Assembly: GCF_003205515.1 (NCBI RefSeq)
Contig: NZ_KZ826490.1
Coordinates: 36,391 to 100,390 of the forward strand
DNA from: Litorivita pollutaquae
Lineage (GTDB): Bacteria; Pseudomonadota; Alphaproteobacteria; Rhodobacterales; Rhodobacteraceae
Length of the DNA: 64,000 nt
Direction of reading: 5' to 3'
The position numbers and the translations under genes are program-made. The notes below the pieces were generated by a model. That model was not told the DNA's origin, made no database searches, and saw only the letters and a program-made list of their open reading frames with translations. Positions 25,237 through 34,445 of the stretch are shown here, piece by piece. Every line of letters begins with the position of its first letter. Within the stretch, counting starts at the first letter, position 1.

Positions 25237-25998
25237 GTGGCACATAATGACCCTTTATTGACCGCAACCCCGATCCTGGATTTTGGGGCGGCGCCCATAG
25301 CGGAGCTCATCGCTGCAAGGGGTTGGCGTGATCTGTCCGACACCGACAAGATTGGCGCGATCTATGACTATATCCGCAACGAGATCGCCTTCGGCTACAA
25401 CCGCGCCGACGACATTCCAGCGTCCGAGGTGCTGTCTGATGGCTATGGTCATTGCAATACGAAGGGCACGCTCCTTATGGCGCTCCTTCGGGGTGTGGGC
25501 ATAAAGTGCAGAATCCACGGGTTCACGATCCACAAGGGCCTTCAGCGCGGTGTTGTGCCGGAGCTGGTCTACCCGATTGCGCCGGAAGAGATCCTGCATT
25601 CGTGGATCGAGGTCGCACTGGACGGCAAGTGGATCAATCTCGAAGGCTTCATTCTCGACAGCGCGTTCCTGAAGGTTCTGCAATCGTCGTTTACCGACCG
25701 CGAGAGTCTGTGCGGTTACGGTGCTGGGACGGATTGCCTCAACGCGCCGCCTGTCGAGTGGACAGGGCAGGACACATATATCCAGGATACCGGGATCGTG
25801 CAGGATTTCGGAACGTTCGACACGCCCGACGCTTTCTATGCAGAGCATGAGCAGAAATTCGGGCGTTTGCGCGGATGGCTCTATCGGAACATCATCCGGC
25901 ACTGGATGAATGCGCGTGTGCGGGCCTTCCGCGCAGGCCGTCTGAAACCCGACGCCTCAATTGCGCACCAGCATGAGGGAGAGACCCGTGCCGCATGA
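25237..25998 (+). CDS. Transglutaminase-like cysteine protease superfamily protein
   Basis: A 253-residue, apparently cytoplasmic protein with a transglutaminase-like core: the Cys of YGHCNTKGTLLMALLR, the His of ILHSWIEVALDGKW and an acidic residue in NLEGFILD. Members act as proteases, amidases or cross-linking enzymes; the substrate is unknown. The GTG start is 30 bp after operator 4. The gene end overlaps the CDF transporter by 11 bp. I know of no established role for this family in metal efflux, so the pairing is notable. Confidence 0.82.
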   Translation: MAHNDPLLTATPILDFGAAPIAELIAARGWRDLSDTDKIGAIYDYIRNEIAFGYNRADDIPASEVLSDGYGHCNTKGTLLMALLRGVGIKCRIHGFTIHKGLQRGVVPELVYPIAPEEILHSWIEVALDGKWINLEGFILDSAFLKVLQSSFTDRESLCGYGAGTDCLNAPPVEWTGQDTYIQDTGIVQDFGTFDTPDAFYAEHEQKFGRLRGWLYRNIIRHWMNARVRAFRAGRLKPDASIAHQHEGETRAA

Positions 25999-26926
25999 TC
26001 ACCATGGTCACAGCCATGCCCATCTGGACCCGTCCAGCGGGGATCGCCGGGTAGCAATTGCGATTTGGGCGAACGGTCTTCTGACGGTTGCGCAGATCGT
26101 CGGCGGCATCTTCGCAGGGTCTCTCGCCCTGATCGCGGATGCGCTGCATAACTTCTCGGACATGGCCGCGCTTGTCATTGCCTTTGCGGCCCGCAAGATC
26201 GCGCGGCGGCCCGCTGATGAGCGAATGACCTTCGGCTATGGCCGGATCGAGACCGTGGCGGCCTTGATCAACTACACGACGCTGATCGTGATCGGGCTCT
26301 ATCTGATCTATGAAGGCGGCATGCGCCTTATCGAGCCGCCTGAGGTGAAAGGGTGGACAGTCGTCATCATCGCGGGACTGGCACTGGTGGTTGATGCCCT
26401 GACGGCGGGGTTGACCTATTCCATGCAGAAGGGCAGCCAGAACATCCGCGCCTTGTTCCTCCACAACCTCTCCGACGCTTTGGCTTCAGTCGCTGTGATT
26501 GTCGGTGGCACGCTGATCATCCTCTATGACATGCGTTGGGTTGATCCTGCGATCACGATTGGTATCGCGCTCTATATTCTGTACCTGGCCTTCGCTGAGA
26601 TTGGTGGCCCGATCCGGACGCTGATGCTTGGCAGCCCGCCGGACATTGATGGAGGTGACGTGGTGGCCGTTTTGCGCCAAACAGAGGGCGTTAGCGACGT
26701 CCACCATGTGCACTTGTGGCAGATGGAAGAGAATGCTCCAGCGCTCGATGCGCATGTCGTCGTCGAAGATGTTGCATGGGGCCAGTTGGAGCAGATCAAG
26801 GCAGAGCTAAAGACGCAAATTGGCGCTGAGTTTGGGATTGATCATTCCACGCTGGAATTTGAGCGTAATGAAGCTTGTGACGTCGAGGCGCCGCTGTTTG
26901 GACATGACAAGCACCAGATCGAATAG
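25988..26926 (+). CDS. Cation diffusion facilitator (ZitB/CzcD-like)
   Basis: A 312-residue inner-membrane proton/metal antiporter with a His-rich N-terminus (HDHHGHSHAH), six helices, the metal sites HNFSDMAAL in helix II and HNLSDALASV in helix V, and a C-terminal cytoplasmic domain with DVHHVHLWQ. It exports Zn, Cd or Co from the cytoplasm. GTG 25988 has a GGGAGA RBS 5 bp upstream and overlaps the previous gene; ATG 25973 is an alternative. The 172 bp after the stop show no gene. Confidence 0.92.
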   Translation: MPHDHHGHSHAHLDPSSGDRRVAIAIWANGLLTVAQIVGGIFAGSLALIADALHNFSDMAALVIAFAARKIARRPADERMTFGYGRIETVAALINYTTLIVIGLYLIYEGGMRLIEPPEVKGWTVVIIAGLALVVDALTAGLTYSMQKGSQNIRALFLHNLSDALASVAVIVGGTLIILYDMRWVDPAITIGIALYILYLAFAEIGGPIRTLMLGSPPDIDGGDVVAVLRQTEGVSDVHHVHLWQMEENAPALDAHVVVEDVAWGQLEQIKAELKTQIGAEFGIDHSTLEFERNEACDVEAPLFGHDKHQIE

Positions 26927-27098
26927 CTTAGGTGATATGCATGATTGATATCTTTGGGGCGGCACCTAGGACGACGTGGAAGCAGACCTTGTTGCTGCTG
27001 CAGCGAAAGGGCACTTTGTCCGCGTAGCAGACCTTGGCGCCAAGTGCAGTGAATGACCGCTTCCCGCCCTCTATGACCGTCAGACCATGCCCACCGCC

Positions 27099-29111
27099 CT
27101 ACCGGTGAATTGGCTTTTTGCCACCCTCCTCCTGCAGCATCGCTTCCATATCGTCCAAGCCATCAACGGCAGAGCGCATCTGCGCGTCATCATCCACCCC
27201 CACTGTCTCGGCATCCGCGACCAGGCCCTCAAAATCCATCTCCATCTGTCGCTGTTCCTCGGCGATCACAGCTTGAACGACAGGCGCGGTCTTCTTTGGA
27301 GCGACATCAGTTTTCCCTGACGGTTTGCCATCAGCAGCCTGGCGTACACCCTCCGCGTCGGCCCCGGGTCCGCTTGACCCGTTCGGTGGCGGTGTCATCG
27401 GCATGGCGCGCATACTCGGCGGCAGATTGCCCTGCGGCCCCCCTCCCCCAGGCTGCGGAAACGGCAACTCGCCCGTCTGAGCCGCGTGGATCGCCTTGAA
27501 CAGCCGATCATCAAAATACTGGATCCGTTTTGCGCGGACCGGCATTTGCGCATCGATCACCATGACGATCTCGTCGAGCGGCAGGCGGCGCGCCTCATCT
27601 TCGGGGAGCAGCGAGCTTTCTTCCGTTCGGGTCGACTGGCTGCGGCCCTCGAAGGGGTTCTTGCCGATAGACTGCGAGCGGGTGACCACGGTTTTCGTGG
27701 TCTTGCCGACAGCCTTGCTCAGCTCCTCGACGGTTTTTTCGTCGGAGGGCGTCAAGTAGAGCTTTACACCAGCGTTGCCTTGCAGGGCACGGCGGGTGTT
27801 CTCACCATAGATTTCATCGAGGGCGGGGATGGTCTGGGTGACCACTGCCAGGTGGCCGCGATAGGTCCGCAGGGTTTCGATGCTCTCGACCACGATGGGC
27901 ATCTTCCCCAAACGGTTGAACTCGTCGAGCATGATCATCACGGGCCACGGCTCATCCGGCCCGGGGTCCTTTTCCTGCATGGCGGAGAGAAGATCGGAGA
28001 AGAAGAGGCGGATCAGGGGCGCCAGTGGCTTCACCATCAACGGCTGGACAACGAGATAGACCGAGAAGGGCTTCTTGCGGATCGTGCGGAAATCAAAGTC
28101 CGACACCGCCGTCGCTTCATCAATGGCTGGGTTCTGCCATTGATCGAGCCCCGAGGTCATCAAAAGCGAAACGTAGGAGGTCAGCGTGTCGTTGTTGGTT
28201 GAGGCAAGCCGCGTGAAGATCAGCTTGGCGGCCCTGTTCTCCACCTCATGACCCCGTGCGAAATACTCCTTCTGCTTGTTTCCGCCCGAGGCCGCGATGC
28301 GGTAGATCTCGCCCAGAGTCGGGCGCTTGCGTTGGAAGGCCAGAAGCCCCGCCGCCACGAAGAGATCGATCCCGCCCTTGAGGAGGCCCTGCACCCTGTC
28401 GTTGTCGCTCTGCAGGAAGAGCGTCGCCAAGAGCTGCAATTCCATCTGCTGGCGCGCGGGATCTTTCAGCTCGAAGATACGCAGGAGCGGGTTGTAGCGA
28501 TGCGTGCGCTTGCCCTCCCAATCGGTTGGGGCAAAGCGGTAAACCTTGTCGCCTTGGGCTGCACGGTGCCGGGCCGTGGCCTCGAAACACTCGCCCTTCA
28601 CATCGAGCGTCACGGCGGAGCCTTGCCAGGTCAGCAGGTTCGGGATGACGAAGCCCGTGGTCTTGCCACGGCCCGTGGGCGCCACGATCAGCGCATGCGG
28701 GAAGACCTTGGAGCAAATGTAATTGGCGCGGGAGCCCGGCGTACCCAGTTTGCCGAGGATGAACCCGGTCCCTGGCGCCCCGAAGAACCCGTTGGCCTTC
28801 ATCTCGCGCGCGCTCTGCCAATGGGTCTGACCAAAGCGGGTGAGGGCGGAGCCCGAGAGGGCGAGGCTCAGCATCAGGCCGGCAGCCGCGAAGCTGCCGA
28901 TGATCAGGTGAATAAGTTGCGCGTCCTCCGGCCGGCGATCGCGGATCGCCAGATAGTTCTGCGCTATATAGGCAAAGTCGATCTCGGCCCCGAAGCCAAG
29001 GTCCTGATAAGAGAGCACTGCCGAGGCGATGGTATAGCCCATGGCCCCGGTCACCAGCGTTACCAGCAAAACGCCGGTCGCGATCCGCGCTTTTCCCATG
29101 GCGGCGCTCAA
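27099..29111 (-). CDS. virD4: VirD4/TraG type IV coupling protein
   Basis: A 670-residue coupling ATPase with two N-terminal membrane helices, Walker A GPTGRGKTT (about residues 150-158), Walker B VMIMLDEFNRLG, and the TraG region ...AVVTQTIPALDEIYG. The C-terminal 120 residues are Pro/Gly- and acid-rich. It docks the relaxosome to the VirB channel. The start overlaps the relaxase stop by 4 bp (ATGA-type). An internal ATG at the fifth codon is an alternative start. Confidence 0.95.
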   Translation of the reverse strand: MSAAMGKARIATGVLLVTLVTGAMGYTIASAVLSYQDLGFGAEIDFAYIAQNYLAIRDRRPEDAQLIHLIIGSFAAAGLMLSLALSGSALTRFGQTHWQSAREMKANGFFGAPGTGFILGKLGTPGSRANYICSKVFPHALIVAPTGRGKTTGFVIPNLLTWQGSAVTLDVKGECFEATARHRAAQGDKVYRFAPTDWEGKRTHRYNPLLRIFELKDPARQQMELQLLATLFLQSDNDRVQGLLKGGIDLFVAAGLLAFQRKRPTLGEIYRIAASGGNKQKEYFARGHEVENRAAKLIFTRLASTNNDTLTSYVSLLMTSGLDQWQNPAIDEATAVSDFDFRTIRKKPFSVYLVVQPLMVKPLAPLIRLFFSDLLSAMQEKDPGPDEPWPVMIMLDEFNRLGKMPIVVESIETLRTYRGHLAVVTQTIPALDEIYGENTRRALQGNAGVKLYLTPSDEKTVEELSKAVGKTTKTVVTRSQSIGKNPFEGRSQSTRTEESSLLPEDEARRLPLDEIVMVIDAQMPVRAKRIQYFDDRLFKAIHAAQTGELPFPQPGGGGPQGNLPPSMRAMPMTPPPNGSSGPGADAEGVRQAADGKPSGKTDVAPKKTAPVVQAVIAEEQRQMEMDFEGLVADAETVGVDDDAQMRSAVDGLDDMEAMLQEEGGKKPIHR

Positions 29112-31447
29112 TGGACCTGTCCCCGCTCGGTCTCGCCATCCACGTCTGTCGCGCGGTGTTTTTCGTATTCGGCGTCGGCCAGTTCATCGACAACCTGGCG
29201 CAAGGCCTCTGTGTTGGCCGTCGCTGCATCGGATTGCAGGTAGACCTTGGCGACATAGAGCCGGTCGAGGCGGTCCTCGAGAACCTGTTCCAGCGCATCA
29301 GCATCGCCGGATGTGAGGCGGCCCAATTGGCGGTCATCCAGCACCCGTGCGATCTCGTTGCGGAAGGCATCCCGTTCCGCTTCGGTCTCGAAGGGTGCGG
29401 TCAACTCCCCCGCCCGCTCATGGTCCAGAACACGCGCAATCTCGTCTGCAAGGCGGTCGGCACGGTCAGACTGCGGCGCCGTTTCACCGGGGGCCGCGAG
29501 GATGTCGTCGCGCGTGCCAACCCCAAGTCCGTCGCGCAACTCGCTTTCGCGGCGGACCTGATTGATGGCCTCCGTGTCCCGTATCTCGACGACAGCGGCA
29601 TAGGTCGCGCCGAGCCCGCGGGCGAGGTGGGACGGCATGTCCGGATAGCGCTCCCTGAATTCATCCGTGACAGCATCTGCAACGGGCGTGCGGATATCGC
29701 GTCCCTCCATGATCCGGTCGACCTCGCGGGTGATCTCGCTGGCGCGGGCCGCATCGGTAATGGTCTCCCTGTAAGGCTCAGACCGGTCAATCACATCGCC
29801 GGGGCGTGCGAGCAGATCCGGGTGTGCCTCGAGATATGCACGCTGCTCCGTCTCAATCCGGCGCTCTGCCTTTGAGACCACCTCCCAGTCCCGGTCTTCG
29901 ATCCGCTGCGCTGTCAGGCCCTCTGCGCGCATCTGCTGACGGATTGTCCCTTCCATCGCCCGGACCGCGTCCCGGTGATAATGGAACCGCTCGCTGATCG
30001 GTTCCGCTTCCATGACGCCATCCCGGCGCAGCACGTTCTCGCGCTCCAACAGCGTGCCAAGTTCCACATGCACGTCATTCAGGATGTCACGCGCCTGTTC
30101 CAGATCGGCGCGGCGCTCGAGGTTCAGATCGCGCGCCTCAGCCACCTTGGAGAGATCATCTGCGATCCATTGATGCTCCAGCGCGGCATTCGCGGCCCCG
30201 GTCTCGATCCGCGCCACCACTTCCGATGTGCTGATCCCGGCGCCCCGTAGCGCTGCGTCGATCCGAGAGCGCAGGCGCGGCTCTGTGAGGCGCTCCAACT
30301 GGCTCTCTTGGATGTTTGCCTCGGAATAGACCCCGCCCTCCGAGGGCGCCTCTGACAACGTGCTCGAACGCAATCCGAGCGGCTGCATGTGCTGGACCTG
30401 CGTCTGGATCTCGATAAGGCGCTTTTCCAGCACCGGACGTTCCGCATCGGACTTCTCTGCGATCATGCCCTGCACCCGCGCGAGCTTCTCCGCATAGAGG
30501 CTTCTCAGATCCTCGAAGCTTTGATCCTCGGCCATATACACATCTCCTGTTCGGTCCACCTGCCCGCCGCGCGCCAGCACCTCGCCCGCGCGAAATAGCG
30601 CCGCCGCGATATCCTCGCGGGCTTCTCGCGAAGCTTCCGTGGCGAGCGAGTGGTAGACAGTTCTGGTATTGGCGATCTCCGCCAGCGTCCGCGTCAGGTC
30701 GGCCCCCACGCGCGCGCGCTCGCGGGGCGCGCGACCCTCGTCTTTCGCCGCATAGACCTCGCTGGTCCGGGCGGGGTAATGCACGACACCACGATCCACC
30801 CGGCGCGTGGCCTCCAGGCGCACGCCATACTTTTCTGCCTCCTCGACCATGGCGAGGCGGAAGTCGTCATAGTTGAACCGATGGTTCCGCCCCAGAAAAA
30901 AGAACTCGCCTTCCTGCGAGCGGCGGTTCAGAACCAGATGCGCATGCGGGTGATCGCGGTCCTCATGCACCGCAATGATGTAATCGAAATGCCCCTCATC
31001 GGTCTGGAAAAACCTCTTCGCCACGCTTTCGGAAATATCGCGGACATCCTCACCGCGCGTGCCAACTGGGTAGGACATGAGCATGTGGGTGGTCTGGCCG
31101 AGCTTGGGCTTGAAGCCCGCGTCCCACCGCTTGGCAAAGCGTTCGGTGAGGTCTTTGATGTCCTTCGCTTCGAGCTTCGCCTTGCCATCCAGAAATCCGC
31201 TTGAGTCCACGATATGGGTGGACTTGGTGGTCAGATACTCGAGCTGGTTCATCAGCTGCGATTTGGTGTGCGTTCCCCCGCCCCGGATCGCCTTGAAGAC
31301 CGCTGGCCGGTGCCCCGCCGCCGCACGCACAAGCTGGCTCTGCTTGGCTACGTGCAGCCCCTGCATCGAGCCCCGGATCCGGCTCCAGCCATCCCGGAAG
31401 ACCTCGCCCGTGACGGCATCGACAGCATCATTCAGCCGCATGCGCAA
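29108..31447 (-). CDS. virD2: VirD2-like (MOBP) relaxase
   Basis: A 779-residue relaxase. The N-terminal catalytic domain has Tyr candidates near YLTTKST and the metal-binding motif HEDRDHPHAHLVLN (HxDxxxPHxHxxxN of MOBP relaxases) at about residues 155-170. The long C-terminal half is charged and helical and probably carries the secretion signal. It nicks oriT and pilots the T-strand through the VirB channel. It overlaps the MobC-like gene by 20 bp upstream and virD4 by 4 bp downstream. Confidence 0.94.
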   Translation of the reverse strand: MRMRLNDAVDAVTGEVFRDGWSRIRGSMQGLHVAKQSQLVRAAAGHRPAVFKAIRGGGTHTKSQLMNQLEYLTTKSTHIVDSSGFLDGKAKLEAKDIKDLTERFAKRWDAGFKPKLGQTTHMLMSYPVGTRGEDVRDISESVAKRFFQTDEGHFDYIIAVHEDRDHPHAHLVLNRRSQEGEFFFLGRNHRFNYDDFRLAMVEEAEKYGVRLEATRRVDRGVVHYPARTSEVYAAKDEGRAPRERARVGADLTRTLAEIANTRTVYHSLATEASREAREDIAAALFRAGEVLARGGQVDRTGDVYMAEDQSFEDLRSLYAEKLARVQGMIAEKSDAERPVLEKRLIEIQTQVQHMQPLGLRSSTLSEAPSEGGVYSEANIQESQLERLTEPRLRSRIDAALRGAGISTSEVVARIETGAANAALEHQWIADDLSKVAEARDLNLERRADLEQARDILNDVHVELGTLLERENVLRRDGVMEAEPISERFHYHRDAVRAMEGTIRQQMRAEGLTAQRIEDRDWEVVSKAERRIETEQRAYLEAHPDLLARPGDVIDRSEPYRETITDAARASEITREVDRIMEGRDIRTPVADAVTDEFRERYPDMPSHLARGLGATYAAVVEIRDTEAINQVRRESELRDGLGVGTRDDILAAPGETAPQSDRADRLADEIARVLDHERAGELTAPFETEAERDAFRNEIARVLDDRQLGRLTSGDADALEQVLEDRLDRLYVAKVYLQSDAATANTEALRQVVDELADAEYEKHRATDVDGETERGQVH

Positions 31448-32021
31448 ACTCCCTCAAGGCGGCCGTGGCCTCGAGCTGCATCGCGTCTCGACGGCGGCGC
31501 AGAAGCAGGTCAATCTCGTCAGCGGAATCCAGAATGAACCGCGCCAGCCCGCGCAGCTGCGCGAGGCGCAATTCGGAGAACTCGGCACTCGTGCCCCCCA
31601 CGGCCCCCTGCCCCATCCGGTTGGCCTGCGTCATCTGTTTGGCGATCTGCGCGACCCCATTGCCGACCTCGTGCAAAGAGGCCCTGTATCGCGCCATCTC
31701 GGCCGCCATCTGCGCATCCGGAACGAACACCCCGCCTGCCGCCTGAATGAGCCGCCGCAGTCCCTCAGCCCGGCTCTCGATCCCGGCCTTCGCCAGCACC
31801 GCGTCGAGCGCCTCAAGCTCCGAAGCCGTGACCTTCACACTGACCGCGGAGACCGGGATGGCTGCATCCGTCTGGCGCTCGGCATCGGCCTTGAGCGTGT
31901 ACTGGATCGCCCGCGGCGACACGCCAAACCGCTCGGCCAACACGGATGTCGACACACCTTCCGCAGCCTCGCGAACGATCTCCATGCGGTTCGCATCTGT
32001 GAGACGTTTTGAACGAGACAT
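31428..32021 (-). CDS. mobC: MobC/VirD1-like relaxosome accessory protein
   Basis: A 197-residue DNA-binding protein. The N-terminus has a helix-turn-helix (GVSTSVLAERFGVSPRAIQY) and the C-terminus a helical bundle (ANRMGQGAVGGTSAEFSELRLAQLRGLARF) like plasmid mobilisation proteins. It probably binds oriT and helps the relaxase open the strands, and may repress its own operon. It is the first gene of the mob operon; the oriT-like structure lies 34 bp upstream. Confidence 0.8.
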   Translation of the reverse strand: MSRSKRLTDANRMEIVREAAEGVSTSVLAERFGVSPRAIQYTLKADAERQTDAAIPVSAVSVKVTASELEALDAVLAKAGIESRAEGLRRLIQAAGGVFVPDAQMAAEMARYRASLHEVGNGVAQIAKQMTQANRMGQGAVGGTSAEFSELRLAQLRGLARFILDSADEIDLLLRRRRDAMQLEATAALREFAHAAE

Positions 32022-32054
32022 GCGAAGAAAGACCCCCTATTTCCTGCCAACTTC

Positions 32055-32139
32055 CACCAAGGCTGCCCCCACCTTACGATAATATACCAAACAGTCAATT
32101 GTATACTTACGTCGCATTCAGGCTCAGGCAGCCTTGGTG
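32055..32139. repeat. 13-bp inverted repeat, candidate oriT / mob operator
   Basis: CACCAAGGCTGCC at 32055-32067 and its exact complement GGCAGCCTTGGTG at 32127-32139 flank a 59-bp AT-rich centre. The centre holds two CTTACG copies and a smaller TATAC...GTATA dyad. Its place directly ahead of the mobC-relaxase operon is where oriT usually lies in VirD2-type plasmids. I cannot point to the nick site. Confidence 0.55.
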
Positions 32140-32572
32140 TCCGCTTCACGCCGCGGCCCGCAGGGACGCGGCTCTGCCGCCCTCACCACCAGCACAGCCT
32201 CCAGCTTCAAAGGCCCCTTCTCCAGCACCGCCCGAGGCTCTGGCCGAACACGCATGTGTTCGGACGGAACCGCGGGCGGGCGCAAACCCCACCGACAGGG
32301 CGGACAGGCAGGGTCAAGGAGGGCCAGATTTGGGCCCCCAAATCTCTGCTGCAAAAACCGGGAGGCCCTGGCCGATAGGTTTTTGTGGATGGCCCCCTTG
32401 AGGCTGGCTGGCCGGTCTGTCGCGGCCTGATCATTCTGGGAGGCGTGCGTCCGTTGAACGCGCAGCGACCGGCACTTAGGGGAGATCACTGTCGGCGATC
32501 ACCCGCGCCAGTGACGGCATCCCTGGAACAGGGACAGGGCCGCCTGATGGCGGCCCATCCTCGTCAGAGGAT
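32140..32572. other. Hairpin-rich intergenic region next to the mob operon
   Basis: No credible gene. Three perfect stems are visible: CGAACAC/GTGTTCG around a GCAT loop (32245-32262), AGATTTGGG/CCCAAATCT (32326-32345) and GGGCCGCC/GGCGGCCC (32537-32556, just after the stop of the 32573 gene, a likely terminator). The first two may belong to oriT or a single-strand origin. Confidence 0.5.
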
Positions 32573-32779
32573 TTAGTCCTGCGGATCCTTCGCGCTCGGC
32601 GGGAACATCACCAGCTCCGAGACCGCGACCGGGAAGTCGAGCTTGAGGCTAAAGAACTCCGAGCCGTCCCCGTTGCGGGTGTTGCGGAACATCGCGCCCA
32701 CGCGCTGAAAACGGGTGCGCTCCTGGCCATCGGTGTCGGTGAACTTGACGGGGACGGTGGCGACGTAGTGGTTAGTCAT
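32573..32779 (-). CDS. Small plasmid protein of unknown function
   Basis: A 68-residue basic protein beginning MTNHYVATVPVKFTDTDGQ and ending FPPSAKDPQD. It has no membrane segment. An AAGGAGA RBS precedes the ATG. It resembles the small single-domain proteins that accompany DUF736 genes on roseobacter plasmids (FRNTRNGDGSEFFSLKLDFP is a beta-strand-rich segment). No function can be assigned. Confidence 0.7.
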   Translation of the reverse strand: MTNHYVATVPVKFTDTDGQERTRFQRVGAMFRNTRNGDGSEFFSLKLDFPVAVSELVMFPPSAKDPQD

Positions 32780-33137
32780 TTGGGTCTCTCCTTGTTGCGA
32801 TGGGGATCACCCGGCACGGGGGCAAGAGGCCCGGTCGCAAGCGCAAATGCGGAGGGTCCGTGGCTACGCCGTGGAAGCCGTATTTGTGCTTGCCGGAGCG
32901 AAGCGGAGGGCACGATTGGGCCGACCCCGTGCGATCCGCATCAATGAGCAAAAAGGAGTGACCCGAATTTGTGCCACCACTTTGAAGCCGCCATCGAACC
33001 CGTCGATCGTGACCGAAGATGGCCTGGTTCGTTCTGATCCAATGCATCTGGATAACGATCCGTCACGCTCGCGATGCGGCGGGTCAGCGTTCTGCCGCGC
33101 GCGAAGGTCCGTCGTCTGGGTCGGTTGGGCGCGTATG
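32780..33137. other. Intergenic stretch without recognisable features
   Basis: 358 bp between the small plasmid gene and the nuclease gene. Frames here are extensions of the nuclease gene's opposite strand. I see no promoter, repeat or gene I can support. Confidence 0.4.
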
Positions 33138-34292
33138 CTATCGGCACCAGGGTTGAGGGCGTGGGGGACAGCTGGTGCGTCCACATCGGTACGGCACGGC
33201 CAGACCTTCAGCAATGAGCGTGCTGCCGACGTCCCGACCGTCAACGAACAACGAGCCACAGAACCGCCCAAAATTGCACTGATCCGTACCCTCTGTCCCG
33301 GGCCGGCAGGAACAGGCCACGCGCTCAAATTCAATTGATGTCGCGCCCCGCACTAATTGACCTAGACGCGCAGTCGCGCGCTCCCCAACCTCACGCTCTG
33401 CAGTGCAGGCGGGTTTCCATGTCTCAGGCGCGTTAAATCCGACGAGACGCACGTTCGCTGTTAGGCCTCGAACATCGACCGTATCACCGTCAATGATCCG
33501 CACATCGCTGGCGCGAAGCGACCGGTCCTGTGAGGCGGGTCGCTCTGTTGACGGCGCGACCAGTGACAGGAAACGGGTAGCCATCCAGCCCGTACCAAAG
33601 TTGGATCGAATTTGTGTCCACTGCCCTTCTTCTCGAAGCTTTTCAACGCGGCCCCCCTCGCTCAAGACACCCATCACGGCATTCGAAGTAGACGGTCCAG
33701 CACGTTGATTGACACGCGTCCCTGTCACATAGACGTAAGCGGCGTCGGCAGTTTGCGATGAGGGAACCGCTGACGGACTGTAGGGTGTGGATCGCGAGTT
33801 CGATGATTCAAACAATGATCCAACCAATGCGAAGAATCCGACAGCGATCACCAACGGCACCATGATTTGGCGTTGAGCCTTGCGCACGGCACGCCGAGGT
33901 GCATTGATCGCGCGGGTCACGGAGACCGGACGGGGTCTCGCCTGTACGGCTCTGGAGCTGCGCTTTGGTGCTGGTTGAGAAGTGCCATCGTCGGCGGCTG
34001 ACCTTGTCTGGGCTGGTTTTTCCCTTTCCAGTTTCAGGACTTTGTGCAGGCTGGCATACTGCGCTTTGCTCAGGCGCGTCTCCGTCCCATACCGCTGAAA
34101 CCGTTCAGCCATGTTTGTGAGAAAAGACACTTCCCAATCGTTTGCCTGCCCAGACCGCAAACGCGCATCAATGCGCGATTGAATCTCTTTGGTGCGTTCC
34201 GGAGAAAAAGGCATCGAGGAAAAACCTGGGCGGGTGTTGAGCTGCGCAACAAATGTCTTCTGCCGCACGACCATATTAAGCTGTGATTGCAT
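33138..34292 (-). CDS. Membrane-anchored SH3 and thermonuclease-domain protein
   Basis: A 384-residue protein with a basic cytoplasmic N-terminus, a membrane helix at about residues 143-160, a bacterial SH3 domain (186-245, with GTRVNQRAGPSTSNAVMGVL) and a staphylococcal-nuclease-like domain (263-370, VRIIDGDTVDVRG...VRLVGFNAPETW). The nuclease domain would face the periplasm. Orphan SNase proteins are common on alphaproteobacterial conjugative plasmids; a role in processing incoming DNA or defence is possible but unproven. ATG 34292 has a GGATGG RBS; ATG 34214 is an alternative. Confidence 0.82.
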   Translation of the reverse strand: MQSQLNMVVRQKTFVAQLNTRPGFSSMPFSPERTKEIQSRIDARLRSGQANDWEVSFLTNMAERFQRYGTETRLSKAQYASLHKVLKLEREKPAQTRSAADDGTSQPAPKRSSRAVQARPRPVSVTRAINAPRRAVRKAQRQIMVPLVIAVGFFALVGSLFESSNSRSTPYSPSAVPSSQTADAAYVYVTGTRVNQRAGPSTSNAVMGVLSEGGRVEKLREEGQWTQIRSNFGTGWMATRFLSLVAPSTERPASQDRSLRASDVRIIDGDTVDVRGLTANVRLVGFNAPETWKPACTAEREVGERATARLGQLVRGATSIEFERVACSCRPGTEGTDQCNFGRFCGSLFVDGRDVGSTLIAEGLAVPYRCGRTSCPPRPQPWCR

Positions 34293-34418
34293 CGAGATAC
34301 CATCCAGTCATTCCCAAAAACCAGATTGGCCAGATTGCAATCACCAAGACTTTCGATGCCCATTGCTGGAGTTCACTGCGATACCCCTGAGGTTCGCGCA
34401 CCTCTGAGAAACGAAGAA

Positions 34419-34440
34419 AGGGCCGCCCTTAGGCGACCCT
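34419..34440 (-). terminator. Rho-independent terminator for the DUF2493 gene
   Basis: On the minus strand the stem AGGGTCGCC/GGGCGGCCCT-like (one mismatch) lies just after the stop of the 34446 gene and is followed by TTTCTT. Confidence 0.6.
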
Positions 34441-34445
34441 ATCAA

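Noticed and set aside
26927..27098. A gene remnant after the CDF transporter
   Set aside because: Only about 28 open codons without start or recognisable homology.
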